A DNA stretch of 64,000 bases from DASXUG01 sp964620425 (GTDB lineage: Bacteria; Pseudomonadota; Gammaproteobacteria; Burkholderiales; Methylophilaceae), in assembly GCA_964620425.1 (NCBI GenBank), contig CAZUGV010000004.1, forward strand, positions 1 to 64,000, read 5' to 3'. Of the stretch, positions 24,849-34,270 are shown piece by piece; the stretch's first letter is position 1; each line of letters starts with the position of its first letter. A model generated the notes under the pieces. It was given only the letters and a program-made list of their open reading frames with translations. It did no database searches and was not told the DNA's origin. Position numbers and translations under genes: made by a program.

Positions 24849-25352
24849 TCATTCTTCAAAATGTTGGTTTAATACTTTTTTTATTACCTCAAAGCCAAAC
24901 CCTCGGCTTTGTAAAAATCTAGCTTGCTTCGCCCATTCATCACGGTTTTGCGGTGCGGCTTTATATTTTTTACGCCAAATATTGGTCGCGTTTGTGAATT
25001 CATCTGCTTTCAACTCAAGCATTGCCGACTCTACTACTTCTTCAGCAATGCCTTTTTCGCGCAATTCATGCGCGATACGCAGACTACCAAACTTTTGTTT
25101 TCTGGCGTGTACCACTTGCTCAGTAAAACGTTGTTCGGAAAGCCAGCCACGCTGTTTAAAATCTGCCAGCACCTCATCCACCATTTGGTAATGGGCTTCT
25201 AAATCCACCTCAACATCGTCTTCTAAAAGGGGCAAATAGGTACGCAGTTTTTGCTGTAACTCTTGCTGCGAATGCTCACGCCGCGCTAAATATGCCAACG
25301 CTTTATTTCGCAAGCGCTGGATAGTTTTTTGTTGCTTAGTCGGCTGCGTCAT
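24849..25352 (-). CDS. recX: RecA regulator RecX
   Basis: A 167-residue RecX with three tandem three-helix repeats (LAYLARREHSQQELQQKL, VLADFKQRGWLSEQRFTEQV, KYKAAPQNRDEWAKQARFLQ). It caps RecA filaments and limits their growth. The ATG at 25352 overlaps the end of recA by 17 bases in another frame; an upstream TTG at 25361 is possible. The overlap makes translation dependent on recA. Confidence 0.94.
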   Translation of the reverse strand: MTQPTKQQKTIQRLRNKALAYLARREHSQQELQQKLRTYLPLLEDDVEVDLEAHYQMVDEVLADFKQRGWLSEQRFTEQVVHARKQKFGSLRIAHELREKGIAEEVVESAMLELKADEFTNATNIWRKKYKAAPQNRDEWAKQARFLQSRGFGFEVIKKVLNQHFEE

Positions 25353-26373
25353 CCGGGCCAATAGTTTTGACTAAAGCATCAATATTACCTTTGGCGTTTG
25401 CGCGAATTTTTGCATCAATTTCATTGGCAATTTCAGGGTTTTCACGTAAAAATTCGCGTGAGTTATCTTTACCTTGGCCGATTTTCTCACCTTTGTAGCT
25501 GTACCAAGCACCTGCTTTTTCGACAATTTTTAAGTTTGCGCCAAGCTCGATAATTTCGCCTTCACGTGAAATGCCTTCGCCATACAGAATATCAAACTCA
25601 GCTTGCTTAAATGGCGGTGCGACTTTGTTTTTAACGATTTTGACGCGGGTTTCTGAGCCGATGACTTCATCACCTTTTTTAATGGCACCAGTGCGACGAA
25701 TATCTAAACGCACAGATGCGTAGAATTTAAGCGCATTACCGCCAGTAGTCGTTTCTGGGTTACCAAACATCACGCCTATCTTCATACGGATTTGGTTAAT
25801 GAAGATGACCATGGTGTTGGTACGTTTGATATTGCCCGTCAATTTACGCAACGCTTGGCTCATTAAACGTGCTTGCAAGCCCATGTGGCTATCGCCCATT
25901 TCGCCTTCGATTTCAGCTTTTGGTACAAGAGCCGCCACAGAGTCAACCACCACAATATCTACAGAACCTGAACGCACTAGCATATCTGCAATTTCAAGCG
26001 CCTGCTCACCTGTATCAGGTTGTGAAATCAGCAAATCAGGAATATTAACGCCTAGTTTTGCGGCGTATTGTGGGTCTAATGCGTGCTCGGCATCGATAAA
26101 CGCTGCTGTGCCACCTAGTTTTTGCATCTCAGCAATGACAGATAATGTAAGCGTGGTCTTACCTGAAGATTCAGGCCCGTAAATTTCAATGATACGACCG
26201 CGTGGCAAACCGCCTATACCTAGTGCGATGTCTAAGCCAAGCGAGCCTGTAGAAACGGCCTGAATGTCATTGGCGACTTCAGCATCACCCATGCGCATGA
26301 TAGAGCCTTTACCAAACTGTTTTTCAATTTGTGAGAGCGCAGCGGCAAGTGCTTTGCTTTTGTTATCGTCCAT
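25336..26373 (-). CDS. recA: recombinase RecA
   Basis: A 345-residue RecA. Walker A is GPESSGKTT (about 66-74), Walker B is IVVVDSVAAL, loop L1 is EGEMGDSHMGL and loop L2 is GVMFGNPETTTGGNALKF. It forms ATP-dependent filaments for homologous recombination and triggers self-cleavage of LexA and UmuD, linking it to the island umuDC. ATG 26373 follows AAGGGTCATATTTC. Upstream, on the minus strand, TACTGTATC near 26502-26510 could be half of a LexA site, but it is over 120 bases away. Confidence 0.98.
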   Translation of the reverse strand: MDDNKSKALAAALSQIEKQFGKGSIMRMGDAEVANDIQAVSTGSLGLDIALGIGGLPRGRIIEIYGPESSGKTTLTLSVIAEMQKLGGTAAFIDAEHALDPQYAAKLGVNIPDLLISQPDTGEQALEIADMLVRSGSVDIVVVDSVAALVPKAEIEGEMGDSHMGLQARLMSQALRKLTGNIKRTNTMVIFINQIRMKIGVMFGNPETTTGGNALKFYASVRLDIRRTGAIKKGDEVIGSETRVKIVKNKVAPPFKQAEFDILYGEGISREGEIIELGANLKIVEKAGAWYSYKGEKIGQGKDNSREFLRENPEIANEIDAKIRANAKGNIDALVKTIGPDDAAD

Positions 26374-26577
26374 GAAATATGACCCTTATGAATATGGTTA
26401 TTTGGCGATGCCAATAAAGGCGACAATTATTCCATAAATCAGCGTTTAGCGTAAGTCGACCTATATGTTTATATCTGTGTTTTTATCCCTAATGCTTTGT
26501 GATACAGTAAACCAATCTGATGTTGTTTGCGTTATTTGGGTACGCCTACTTTGATTGAGAGCGAAAAGGATAAAATC

Positions 26578-26985
26578 ATGAAGAAGAGTTACCAAGTTTT
26601 AATAGCATTAGCAATCGGTGTGGGTATTAACGCGAACGCGCAAGCACACGACTCATTTAGCATTGGATTTAATGTAGGTACGCCTAGCTACTATCCAGCG
26701 CAACCTGTTTCCAACTACGGTGCGCCACCCGTTGGTTATTATGGTGCTCCGCCAGTGACATATTATGGCCCACCAGCTGTCATCGTAACACCACCGCCTC
26801 GTAGCTATTATCAAGCTCCGCCACAAGGTTATTACAAACCAGCCCCCATTATTTATGGTGCGCCCCCTGTCTATATCCAACAATCACGTACTTTTCCAGA
26901 CCGTGGTCGCGGTTGGGGTCATGACCATCATCGTGATTATGATAGAAATGGACGTGGCGGCTGGGGTCATGATCACCACGACTAA
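26578..26985 (+). CDS. exported Pro/Tyr-rich repeat protein with His-rich tail
   Basis: A 135-residue protein. ATG 26578 has AAAAGGA 7 bases upstream; the longer frame from 26527 lacks a site. The signal peptide ends near ANAQA. The mature part is a low-complexity series of PP-x-YY units (NYGAPPVGYYGAPPVTYYGP), then an Arg/Gly/His tail repeating GRGWGHDHH and GGWGHDHH. It may bind metal through the His residues or serve as a flexible envelope protein. It lies convergently with pncC. Confidence 0.7.
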   Translation: MKKSYQVLIALAIGVGINANAQAHDSFSIGFNVGTPSYYPAQPVSNYGAPPVGYYGAPPVTYYGPPAVIVTPPPRSYYQAPPQGYYKPAPIIYGAPPVYIQQSRTFPDRGRGWGHDHHRDYDRNGRGGWGHDHHD

Positions 26986-26993
26986 GAACGTTG

Positions 26994-27488
26994 TTAATAG
27001 GCTAGGGCTAGCTTAGCCAATCCATCAACACACGCCAAGACCGCCTGCAATCTAATTTGCTGGCGGTCTCCAGCAAAATGTAATGTGGTAGTGATTGGTT
27101 CAGATGCTTGTCCTACCCATGCAAAACACACTGTACCTACGGGCTTTTCTTCACTTCCACCTGCGGGGCCAGCAATACCAGTGATTGCTGCAGCAATATC
27201 GGCGCTGACTTCATCTAAAGCGCCATGTGCCATTTCAATCGCCGTGTACTCACTCACCGCGCCAAAAACTTCTAATGTAGATGGGCTTACGCGTAGCTGA
27301 TTCACTTTCATTTGATTGCTATAGGTGACAAAACCGCCTTCAAGCCATGCGGAACTACCCGCTATTTCAGTAAGTAAAGCAGTAACCAATCCGCCTGTGC
27401 AGGATTCTGCCAATACCAGTTTAAGCTTTTTTTTGCTTAGAATTTCTGCTAAATCCTGCGCCTGTTGCAACAACGCTAAATCAAACAT
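26994..27488 (-). CDS. pncC: nicotinamide-nucleotide amidase (CinA C-terminal type)
   Basis: A 164-residue stand-alone CinA C-terminal domain. It has the signature LVLAESCTGGLVTALLTEIA (about 23-42), AAAITGIAGPAGGSEEKPVG and FAGDRQQIRLQA. The enzyme deamidates NMN to nicotinate mononucleotide in pyridine-nucleotide recycling. Its start overlaps the end of pgpA by 13 bases. The thiL-pgpA-pncC order is common in proteobacteria, here with a lipoprotein gene inserted. Confidence 0.93.
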   Translation of the reverse strand: MFDLALLQQAQDLAEILSKKKLKLVLAESCTGGLVTALLTEIAGSSAWLEGGFVTYSNQMKVNQLRVSPSTLEVFGAVSEYTAIEMAHGALDEVSADIAAAITGIAGPAGGSEEKPVGTVCFAWVGQASEPITTTLHFAGDRQQIRLQAVLACVDGLAKLALAY

Positions 27489-27955
27489 AACAGACCTTTT
27501 ATCACTGCAATCGCATACACTGCCGCTAGTAAATCATCAAACATCACGCCAAACCCACCTTTGAGCTTTGCATCGCATTGCCGTATGGGAAATGGTTTCC
27601 AAATATCAAATAAGCGAAATAAGGCAAATCCTAGCCCCCACCACGGCCAAGTTGCAGGGGTAAACACTAGCACTAGCATCATGGCGACAATTTCATCCCA
27701 CACGATGCTACCGTGATCTGACACACCTAATGCATAGCCAGCTTGCGTACAAATAGGCACGCCCACTACGAATAAAATTGCGATAACGATGAGCTGAGCC
27801 GTTGGCGAAACAACCAACATAGTCAGTAACGCAAAGATTGGTAACGCCACTAATGTGCCTGCCGTCCCAGGTGCTTTGGGACTTAATCCACTACCAAAAC
27901 CGAGCGCAAAAAAATGGGCAGGATGCTTGAACAGAAAGGCTAAATTTGGGTGCAT
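27476..27955 (-). CDS. pgpA: phosphatidylglycerophosphatase A
   Basis: A 159-residue integral membrane PgpA. It has FALGFGSGLSPKAPGTAGTL near the N-terminus, several membrane segments, SDHGSIVWDEIVAMML with the catalytic acidic residues, and MFDDLLAAVYA near the end. It removes phosphate from phosphatidylglycerol phosphate in the inner membrane. Downstream pncC overlaps it by 13 bases. Confidence 0.94.
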   Translation of the reverse strand: MHPNLAFLFKHPAHFFALGFGSGLSPKAPGTAGTLVALPIFALLTMLVVSPTAQLIVIAILFVVGVPICTQAGYALGVSDHGSIVWDEIVAMMLVLVFTPATWPWWGLGFALFRLFDIWKPFPIRQCDAKLKGGFGVMFDDLLAAVYAIAVIKGLLCLI

Positions 27956-27975
27956 TAGATTTAATGTGTCGTTAA

Positions 27976-28485
27976 TTATTGGGCAAAGTCGTTTAAATTC
28001 AACTCGCCTGAATAATCAAACGGAATCGCCGAACTTCTGTTACCCACATTTATATTGCCAAGAATGGCATAGGTTAAAGTGTCTTTATTTTTCATCCAGC
28101 CAGACAGCGCTTTTATCACGCTAGGCAATGATGTCGTCGCCTCTACATCGACTAAGGACTCTGCGTTTTTAGGAATGTTAAAGGCGCGATTATTTACGCC
28201 ACTGCCAAAAGCATTGCCGTTTAAAGTGATTTGATAATTGAGACCGCTCACTGGAATGTTGAAGTTGTTGGGGTTTTGTACGCGTAGTTTAATGGCAAAG
28301 CGTTGCTCAAACATGGTGCTATCTAACATGCGAATGTCGGCAATACTTACTTTGGGTTTAATGAAGTTTGAACCCATCGGCAACCCCCCGCAACCGATTA
28401 GGACAAATGACAGTATCGCTGTGGCAAACCATCTAACACTTAAACGAGCATTGAGTAGTGATACCCAAGATTTACTTTTATTCAT
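27976..28485 (-). CDS. LEA type 2 (WHy-domain) lipoprotein
   Basis: A 169-residue lipoprotein beginning at ATG 28485 (site GAAGGGTG); the track-length frame from 28500 starts at a TTG. The signal sequence ends with lipobox LIGC. The mature part matches the LEA-2/WHy immunoglobulin-like fold: FAIKLRVQNPNNFNIPVSGLNY, then AFNIPKNAESLVDVEATTSLP. The fold occurs in stress-related periplasmic proteins; the role here is unknown. It sits between thiL and pgpA on the same strand. Confidence 0.82.
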   Translation of the reverse strand: MNKSKSWVSLLNARLSVRWFATAILSFVLIGCGGLPMGSNFIKPKVSIADIRMLDSTMFEQRFAIKLRVQNPNNFNIPVSGLNYQITLNGNAFGSGVNNRAFNIPKNAESLVDVEATTSLPSVIKALSGWMKNKDTLTYAILGNINVGNRSSAIPFDYSGELNLNDFAQ

Positions 28486-28510
28486 ATTGACACCCTTCAA
28501 AAAGTTGATG

Positions 28511-29506
28511 CTATGCTGAAAAATGATCGAAGCCTTGGTTTTCTAAGCCAAGTTGTTCTAGGGTTAGCGCTTGACCAGAAGCATCACGCATCACCAATCG
28601 CGGCTCTGCAACGATATTTCCAATACAACGCAGCGTTACTCCCAGTTGTTGACTAATCTGGAGTATTTTTTCATGGGTACTGGCTGGCGCAGTAAAGCAT
28701 AGTTCATAATCGTCACCACCTGCGAGTGCCATTTTAATGCGCGATGGTGTTTTCAAATCAAAGCCATTTGCATGCTTGCGTTTCGGATAAGGAATCTCCG
28801 CCAACAAAAGCTCTGCGCCCACATTTGAGCGCTCTAAAATGTGACTTAAGTCTGCCAGCAAGCCATCGGAAATATCAATGGCACTATGCGCGATGTCGCG
28901 TAAAGCCAACCCCAATGCAACGCGAGGCTGGGGTGTGTGTAGCGCTGGTAACAAATCGGCTAAATCATCTGCATCAATCTCATCAAACGCACCATGATTA
29001 TCCAACAACTTTGCTAACGCCAGCGCCGCTTCACCTAATTGTCCAGAAACCCAAATTTCATCTCCCACTTTTGCGCCATCCCTACGCAATGCTTTGTTAA
29101 ACGGCACTTCACCCATAATTGTGACACTGATATTGAGTGGGCCACGGGTAGTATCTCCACCAATTAAATCTACGCCAAAAGTATCTGCACAGGCGAAAAA
29201 ACCACGGCTAAATTCGGCCAACCAAGCTTCATCCACAGCTGGTAATGCTAATGCCAATGTCGCCCATTTTGGGGTTGCCCCCATCGCAGCAATGTCGGAA
29301 ACATTGACGGCTAGTGATTTCCAGCCAATAAAATATGGGGCAGTGTCTGAAAAAAAATGGGTCTCTGCAACCGACATATCGGTGGAAACAACGAGTTGGT
29401 GACCTTCTTGTACACGCAATAGCGCGGCATCATCACCTACGCCTAAGTCGGTTTTCGAGGTGGGCTTGGTAAAAAAACGTTGTATTAAATTAAACTCTGG
29501 CGTCAT
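28511..29506 (-). CDS. thiL: thiamine-monophosphate kinase
   Basis: A 331-residue ThiL of the PurM/AIR-synthetase fold. Motifs seen are GVGDDAALL (N-terminal Asp-rich site), VNVSDIAAMGATP, LIGGDTTRG and SAIDISDGLLADLSH. It phosphorylates thiamine monophosphate to the active diphosphate. It begins a minus-strand group with the LEA lipoprotein, pgpA and pncC. Confidence 0.95.
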   Translation of the reverse strand: MTPEFNLIQRFFTKPTSKTDLGVGDDAALLRVQEGHQLVVSTDMSVAETHFFSDTAPYFIGWKSLAVNVSDIAAMGATPKWATLALALPAVDEAWLAEFSRGFFACADTFGVDLIGGDTTRGPLNISVTIMGEVPFNKALRRDGAKVGDEIWVSGQLGEAALALAKLLDNHGAFDEIDADDLADLLPALHTPQPRVALGLALRDIAHSAIDISDGLLADLSHILERSNVGAELLLAEIPYPKRKHANGFDLKTPSRIKMALAGGDDYELCFTAPASTHEKILQISQQLGVTLRCIGNIVAEPRLVMRDASGQALTLEQLGLENQGFDHFSA

Positions 29507-29531
29507 TAGTCAGAAAGCTTTGGGGATTGAA

Positions 29532-29903
29532 CTAGTTATTTGTAAATATGCGAGCACTTTTCAACATCCTCAGTAGCAAAATTGCAAGCAAAACACCTGT
29601 CACATCGGCCATCCAATCATACACACTAGCAACACGAGTAGCTGTCAGAAGGCTTTGTAATACTTCCATCAAAGCGCCGTAGCAAGCTAGCATCAAATAA
29701 ACAAAAACGCTCCTTTTTTGAAAAGCCAAGCCACCGCTGATGCTTAAGGTTAAAAACACGACAATGTGCTGCACTTTGTCTTTGTATGGCCAGCTTGGGG
29801 GCGCTGGTGGCATTTCTATAAGCAATAAATAGGTGACTAAAATAAGCAAAGCCAAGAACAAATAAGGCATGACTTTTAACAAGCTACGGTATAGAAGTTG
29901 CAA
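29532..29903 (-). CDS. VanZ-like membrane protein
   Basis: A 123-residue protein with four membrane segments and the VanZ-family pattern: DKVQHIVVFLTLSISGGLAF, then a helix and YDWMADVTGVLLAILLL near the end. VanZ-like proteins are widespread; their biochemical role is mostly unknown apart from teicoplanin resistance in enterococci. It lies 6 bases after mog and 25 before thiL, probably in the same transcript. Confidence 0.8.
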   Translation of the reverse strand: MQLLYRSLLKVMPYLFLALLILVTYLLLIEMPPAPPSWPYKDKVQHIVVFLTLSISGGLAFQKRSVFVYLMLACYGALMEVLQSLLTATRVASVYDWMADVTGVLLAILLLRMLKSARIFTNN

Positions 29904-29909
29904 AGTTAT

Positions 29910-30521
29910 TTACTCTTTTGCCGTAGATGGACGAATTGCGGATTTTGGCCTAAATGCTTTCACTATTGCCTCATTGGTTTCGAGATATGGCATCGGTTTA
30001 TCCTCTGTCGCTAATAAATCTAAGCAGTATGGGACAGCCGCAAAAATACCATGTACTTTTTGTTGACCATGCTCATCTTTTAAGCCTTCTAGCGTTTCTT
30101 GTATTGCTTTGGGCTGGCCTGGTAGGTTTATAATCAAACACTGTTTGCGTATGACGGCGACTTGGCGTGACAAAATGGCGGTTGGTACAAAACTTAGGCT
30201 AATTTGCCGCATTTGCTCGCCAAAACCTGGCATTTCTTTATCTGCTATCGCAAGGGTTGCTTCTGGTGTCACATCACGTAATGCGGGGCCTGTCCCGCCC
30301 GTGGTTAAAATCAAGTGACATCCCTCTTGATCGACTAAATCGATGAGCGTATTTTCTATTTCACTTTGCTCATCTGGGATGAGGCGAGCATTCGCTTGCC
30401 AAGGCGTGATAATAGCCTGATCTAACCATTGCTTTAGCTTGGGGATGCCTTGGTCTTCGTACACTCCAGCCGAGGCTCTGTCGCTGATTGAGACTAAGCC
30501 AATAATTATTGTTTGTGCCAT
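29910..30521 (-). CDS. mog: molybdopterin adenylyltransferase
   Basis: A 203-residue MogA. I prefer ATG 30521 (AQTIIIGLVSISDRASAGVY) over the extension to 30557, since homologues begin at this strand. Signatures are SISDRASAGVYEDQG, ILTTGGTGPALRDVTPEAT and LINLPGQPKA. The enzyme adenylates molybdopterin before molybdenum insertion. Molybdoenzymes such as nitrate reductase or formate dehydrogenase are expected elsewhere in the genome. Confidence 0.94.
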   Translation of the reverse strand: MAQTIIIGLVSISDRASAGVYEDQGIPKLKQWLDQAIITPWQANARLIPDEQSEIENTLIDLVDQEGCHLILTTGGTGPALRDVTPEATLAIADKEMPGFGEQMRQISLSFVPTAILSRQVAVIRKQCLIINLPGQPKAIQETLEGLKDEHGQQKVHGIFAAVPYCLDLLATEDKPMPYLETNEAIVKAFRPKSAIRPSTAKE

Positions 30522-30891
30522 GTGGATTCTTCCAATAAATGCCAAGTTAAATGCCAATTCGAGTGATAACCCGTTTGGATTCTGTTTCGCTATTGATAAT
30601 AATCATACCATTAGCTTTAACATTCATTTGAAAATTCCAGATTAAAAATCTTAAAACGAAGTCACGACTACAGCAATAATCAACACATTAATTCAGGATA
30701 TACAGACACCATTACATATTGGCTATCACTGTTAGCTGCTATGTATATTACCGTATAAAAACGCAGCAGGTTCAGGATGAGTTTGGATATTGCAGTGATT
30801 ACAAAAAACAAGTGATAGATTAAGCAAGATAATCTATCACTTGAAGTGGAGTTCACACAAAATGGATTGAACTAAGTTCTAACTGAGCAGA
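30522..30891. other. intergenic region between mog and ompW
   Basis: 370 bp, AT-rich, with no gene I can support. It holds the mog promoter region and the ompW terminator. Confidence 0.5.
30803..30842 (-). terminator. ompW terminator
   Basis: AAGTGATAGATT (30810-30821) pairs perfectly with AATCTATCACTT (30831-30842). On the minus strand it is followed by GTTTTTTG. It lies 50 bases downstream of the ompW stop. Confidence 0.8.
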
Positions 30892-31602
30892 TTAGAACTT
30901 TTTACCGATACCGATACCGATGACAACAGGGTTAATATCAAGCGAGTCAATTTTTGTCCATTTGCCAGCACTCATCATTTCCACGTCAGTGTTGAGCCAT
31001 ACGTATTTAATGTCAGCATTAATTAACCAGCCATCTTTTAAATTAACATCAAAACCTGCCTGTATAGCGGGTGCAAACATGTTGCGATCAATTCTGATAG
31101 CTGTTCCTGTTAAAGGGCCACTTTGAAACTGTAAGCCACGATCAAAGCTGTGTGAGTAAGTAAGACCAGCCCCCAAATATGGGTCAAATGTTTGGTCTGG
31201 GTTAAAGTGCCATTGCACAGTCAAGGTGGGTGGCAATAAATTAACTGATCCGAGGTTTTGGTTGCCAACCGTTGCTAAAGCATCGCCTTTAACACTGACG
31301 TCATGACGAGTACCTGTTGCCAAAATTAATTCAGCAGCAATATTTTTAGTAAAGTAGTAAGAAATATCCAACTCAGGAATGATATTACTGTCTACTGACA
31401 ACTCAGCACTCGGTGTCATGACTGTTGCACCAGCGCCAACATTTTGATTCACTGTCTTACCGAGCTCACTGCTTTCGTTGGGTGAAACGCTCACTGCGCG
31501 CGCACGAACTACCCAATCTCCCGCCTCTGCCATGGCATAGCCTGAAGCAGTTAGACCGCCAAAAAGACTGCTTAATGCAGCAAATAATATCGTTTTTTTC
31601 AT
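30892..31602 (-). CDS. ompW: outer membrane protein OmpW
   Basis: A 236-residue OmpW-family eight-stranded beta-barrel. The signal peptide ends near SGYAMA. Family text includes DWVVRARAVSVSPNES, PELDISYYFTKNIAAELILATG, GSVNLLPPTLTVQWHFNPD, YLGAGLTYSHSFD and the terminal Phe after IGIGKK. It is a channel for small hydrophobic molecules, and its family is commonly induced by low oxygen. A good FNR box lies 78 bases upstream of its start, which fits that pattern. Confidence 0.95.
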   Translation of the reverse strand: MKKTILFAALSSLFGGLTASGYAMAEAGDWVVRARAVSVSPNESSELGKTVNQNVGAGATVMTPSAELSVDSNIIPELDISYYFTKNIAAELILATGTRHDVSVKGDALATVGNQNLGSVNLLPPTLTVQWHFNPDQTFDPYLGAGLTYSHSFDRGLQFQSGPLTGTAIRIDRNMFAPAIQAGFDVNLKDGWLINADIKYVWLNTDVEMMSAGKWTKIDSLDINPVVIGIGIGKKF

Positions 31603-31679
31603 ATTGAGCCTCTTAATGGTTGTAAAAAAATAAATGCAATTAGCATGAGTGCATTTTATTTATTTGCTTTAAAGAGACT

Positions 31680-31693
31680 TTGACATGCATCAA
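31680..31693. promoter_or_regulatory. FNR box upstream of ompW
   Basis: TTGACATGCATCAA matches TTGAT-N4-ATCAA with one mismatch. It is centred about 85 bases upstream of the ompW start and is identical to the box before ccoN. Confidence 0.75.
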
Positions 31694-31783
31694 CAAATGC
31701 ATATAAAAACTACTAATTTTAAGTTTGCACTTTGTAAGATACGCTGTTGGAAAGTTGAGCGTGAAATTTTAGTAAACACTTAG

Positions 31784-31797
31784 TTGATCTACATCAA
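31784..31797. promoter_or_regulatory. perfect FNR box upstream of ccoI
   Basis: TTGATCTACATCAA fits the FNR consensus TTGAT-N4-ATCAA exactly and lies 34 bases before the ccoI ATG. Confidence 0.8.
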
Positions 31798-31831
31798 CGC
31801 AGGAAGAGCCATCATTTCATAGCATTGCAAT

Positions 31832-34123
31832 ATGCAATCGCAATCGTTAAATTTTTCTCAGCCTGAAGCAAAAACTTTAGACGCTTCTTTACTGGCGTTA
31901 GACGAGCCAGCAGAGTGGCTCGGGTTTAGTGAACCCACCAATGATATTGAACACAATATATGGGAATCACGCATCTCCATTGAAGGGATGCATTGTGCCG
32001 CCTGTGCTTTCTCAGTTGAACGAGCGCTCAAATCTACACGCGGTGTATTAAGCTGTGATGTGAATGCCAGCGCAGGTCGGGCTAGAGTTATATGGTCGAA
32101 AGATCAAACCAAACCTTCAGCATGGATGTATTCGATTCAACAAGCTGGGTATCAGGTTTTTCCACAATCTAATACCGAGTTCAATCGCAGAAAACAAAGC
32201 CGACTACTCATGTGGCGCTGGTTGGTGGCTGGATTCTGCATGATGCAAGTGATGATGTATGCCTATCCTGTCTATATCTCGAATCAAGGCGACATTACGC
32301 CTGATTTACTAAGATTGATGCGCTGGGCTTCTTGGGTGCTGACACTGCCTGTAATGTTTTTCTCTTGCGGCCCTTTCTTTGATAGCGCGCTAAAAGACCT
32401 AAAGCATCGTCGTATCAGCATGGATTTGCCAGTCGCCTTAGGCATTTTGATTACCTTTTTCGTAAGCACACTTGCCACCTTTGAACCTAGCGGCTGGTGG
32501 GGCAGGGAAGTCTATTTTGACTCACTTACTATGTTCGTGTTCTTTTTGCTCACAGGGCGCTGGATTGAGTCGCGTTTAAGTAATAAAACAGCTGGCGCCT
32601 TAGATGATTTAATGCGTCGTTTACCAGCAAGCATTGAGCGTTTAAATGCGGATGGATCCTTTATCCGAGTTCCAGTGCGTAATCTCAAGGTAAATGATGT
32701 TGTGCGCGTATTGCCTGGGGAGGCTTTTCCTGCGGATGGTCAAATTATTGCGGGAAGGACAAGTGCTGACGAAGCCCTGTTAACTGGGGAATCTCGACCT
32801 GTAAGCAAAGTATTGCATGCGAATGTCTTTGCGGGTAGTCATAACTTGACTTCGACTGTCGAAGTTCTGGTCGAAAAACTAGGCACATCAACACAGTATG
32901 CACAAATTGTAGCGTTAATGGAGAGGGTGTCTCTAGATAAACCAAGATTGGCTATATTAGCTGACCGTGTTGCCAAGCCCTTTCTTTTGCTGGTGCTAGT
33001 TGCAGCAGGACTGTCAGCTTTAATTTTATGGCCTGCAAGTCACGCACAGGCACTGATGGCTGCTGTTTCTGTTCTGATTGTAACCTGTCCTTGTGCATTA
33101 TCACTCGCAACGCCCGCTGCCATATTAACCACTGCTGGCGCACTGGCTCGCAAAGGCATTTTAGTTAGGCGCTTGCAAGCCTTGGAAGCTTTAACTACGG
33201 TTGATACTGTGATTTTTGACAAGACTGGCACTTTAACCAAAGACTCGATTCAAGTCACCGCAATTAAAACCTTCCAAAAGCTAAACCAGCAGCAATGCTT
33301 ATCATTGGCGGCAGCCATTGCAAAACATTCTCTGCATCCAGTTTCTAAAGCGCTAGTGGCTGCGCATCTAAAAGACTTGGCTCAAGCGTCGACAGCAGAA
33401 TTACAAGTGAGTGCTGTAGAGGAGCTCGCTGGGTTTGGCTTAATAGCTAACTCGCCCGCACTAGGTCAAGTGAAGCTCGGCTCTGCTAAATATTGCGAAA
33501 TTGAAGACGACTCATCCAACATGATGCAAGTTTATATGCGAAATGCGCATGGCGTATTAGCCACCTTTATCTTGACTGAAGAGATTCGCGAAGATGCAGC
33601 GCCAGCTATCGCATCGTTGCAAGCACTTGGATTAAGAATCTGGATGCTCTCAGGAGACCGTGAAAGTGCTGCAGCAATAGTTGCGGATTCATTAGGCATC
33701 GCCAACATATTGGCAGATTGCACGCCACAACAAAAACTTGCTCACCTGCAAAAACTTCAAAGCAACGGCAGAAAAGTGCTGATGGTGGGGGATGGCCTAA
33801 ATGACGGCCCTGTGTTGGCTGGCGCACAAGTTTCTATTGCCATGGGGCAAGCTGTGCCACTTGCACAAGCACAAAGCGATTTTGTGATTCAAAGCGCGCA
33901 ACTCGCAATGCTGCCGCAACTCATGTTGCAAGCCCGTAAAACCATGCAAATTGTGAAGCAAAATTTGATTTGGGCAGCTTTATACAACGCCATCTGCGTG
34001 CCTTTGGCTGTCATGGGCTATTTACCTGCATGGTTGGCTGGCTTGGGCATGGCATGCAGCTCATTGCTGGTCATTGTTAACGCATCGCGCTTATCTCGCA
34101 GTATTTCACAGGAAAAATCCTAA
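31832..34123 (+). CDS. ccoI: copper-transporting P1B-type ATPase CcoI
   Basis: A 763-residue heavy-metal P-type ATPase. It has the N-terminal metal-binding GMHCAAC (C55, C58), membrane metal site CPC (419-421), TGES, DKTGT with phosphorylated D463, the HP motif in KHSLHPVSKA and GDGLNDGP near 654. It sits directly before ccoS and the cbb3 oxidase operon, and that context identifies it as CcoI, which exports Cu toward the oxidase assembly site. An exact FNR box lies just upstream. Its stop overlaps the ccoS start (TAATG). Confidence 0.95.
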   Translation: MQSQSLNFSQPEAKTLDASLLALDEPAEWLGFSEPTNDIEHNIWESRISIEGMHCAACAFSVERALKSTRGVLSCDVNASAGRARVIWSKDQTKPSAWMYSIQQAGYQVFPQSNTEFNRRKQSRLLMWRWLVAGFCMMQVMMYAYPVYISNQGDITPDLLRLMRWASWVLTLPVMFFSCGPFFDSALKDLKHRRISMDLPVALGILITFFVSTLATFEPSGWWGREVYFDSLTMFVFFLLTGRWIESRLSNKTAGALDDLMRRLPASIERLNADGSFIRVPVRNLKVNDVVRVLPGEAFPADGQIIAGRTSADEALLTGESRPVSKVLHANVFAGSHNLTSTVEVLVEKLGTSTQYAQIVALMERVSLDKPRLAILADRVAKPFLLLVLVAAGLSALILWPASHAQALMAAVSVLIVTCPCALSLATPAAILTTAGALARKGILVRRLQALEALTTVDTVIFDKTGTLTKDSIQVTAIKTFQKLNQQQCLSLAAAIAKHSLHPVSKALVAAHLKDLAQASTAELQVSAVEELAGFGLIANSPALGQVKLGSAKYCEIEDDSSNMMQVYMRNAHGVLATFILTEEIREDAAPAIASLQALGLRIWMLSGDRESAAAIVADSLGIANILADCTPQQKLAHLQKLQSNGRKVLMVGDGLNDGPVLAGAQVSIAMGQAVPLAQAQSDFVIQSAQLAMLPQLMLQARKTMQIVKQNLIWAALYNAICVPLAVMGYLPAWLAGLGMACSSLLVIVNASRLSRSISQEKS

Positions 34124-34260
34124 TGGATATTTTGTTTCTACTGATTCCACTCTCTGTCATCTTGGTGCTTGCCATATTGGGCGGTCTTTGGTGGGCAATT
34201 TATACAGGTCAGTTTGAGAATATTGAAATAGAAGGTGAACGGATTCTGCATGATGATTGA
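34123..34260 (+). CDS. ccoS: cbb3 oxidase maturation protein CcoS
   Basis: A 45-residue single-span membrane protein beginning MDILFLLIPLSVILVL.. and ending with a short acidic tail (EGERILHDD). The family pattern of one helix ending LWWAIYTGQFE (W..A...GQF[ED]) is clear. It overlaps the ccoI stop by one base, so the two are coupled. CcoS is needed for haem and copper insertion into CcoN. The FNR box for ccoN overlaps its last codon. Confidence 0.92.
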   Translation: MDILFLLIPLSVILVLAILGGLWWAIYTGQFENIEIEGERILHDD

Positions 34261-34270
34261 CATGCATCAA
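34257..34270. promoter_or_regulatory. FNR box upstream of ccoN
   Basis: TTGACATGCATCAA begins inside the last bases of ccoS, about 130 bases before ccoN. The same 14-mer precedes ompW. Confidence 0.75.

Noticed and set aside
26490..26520. LexA box for recA
   Set aside because: Only one arm (TACTGTATC) is present, more than 120 bases from the recA start, so I did not annotate it.
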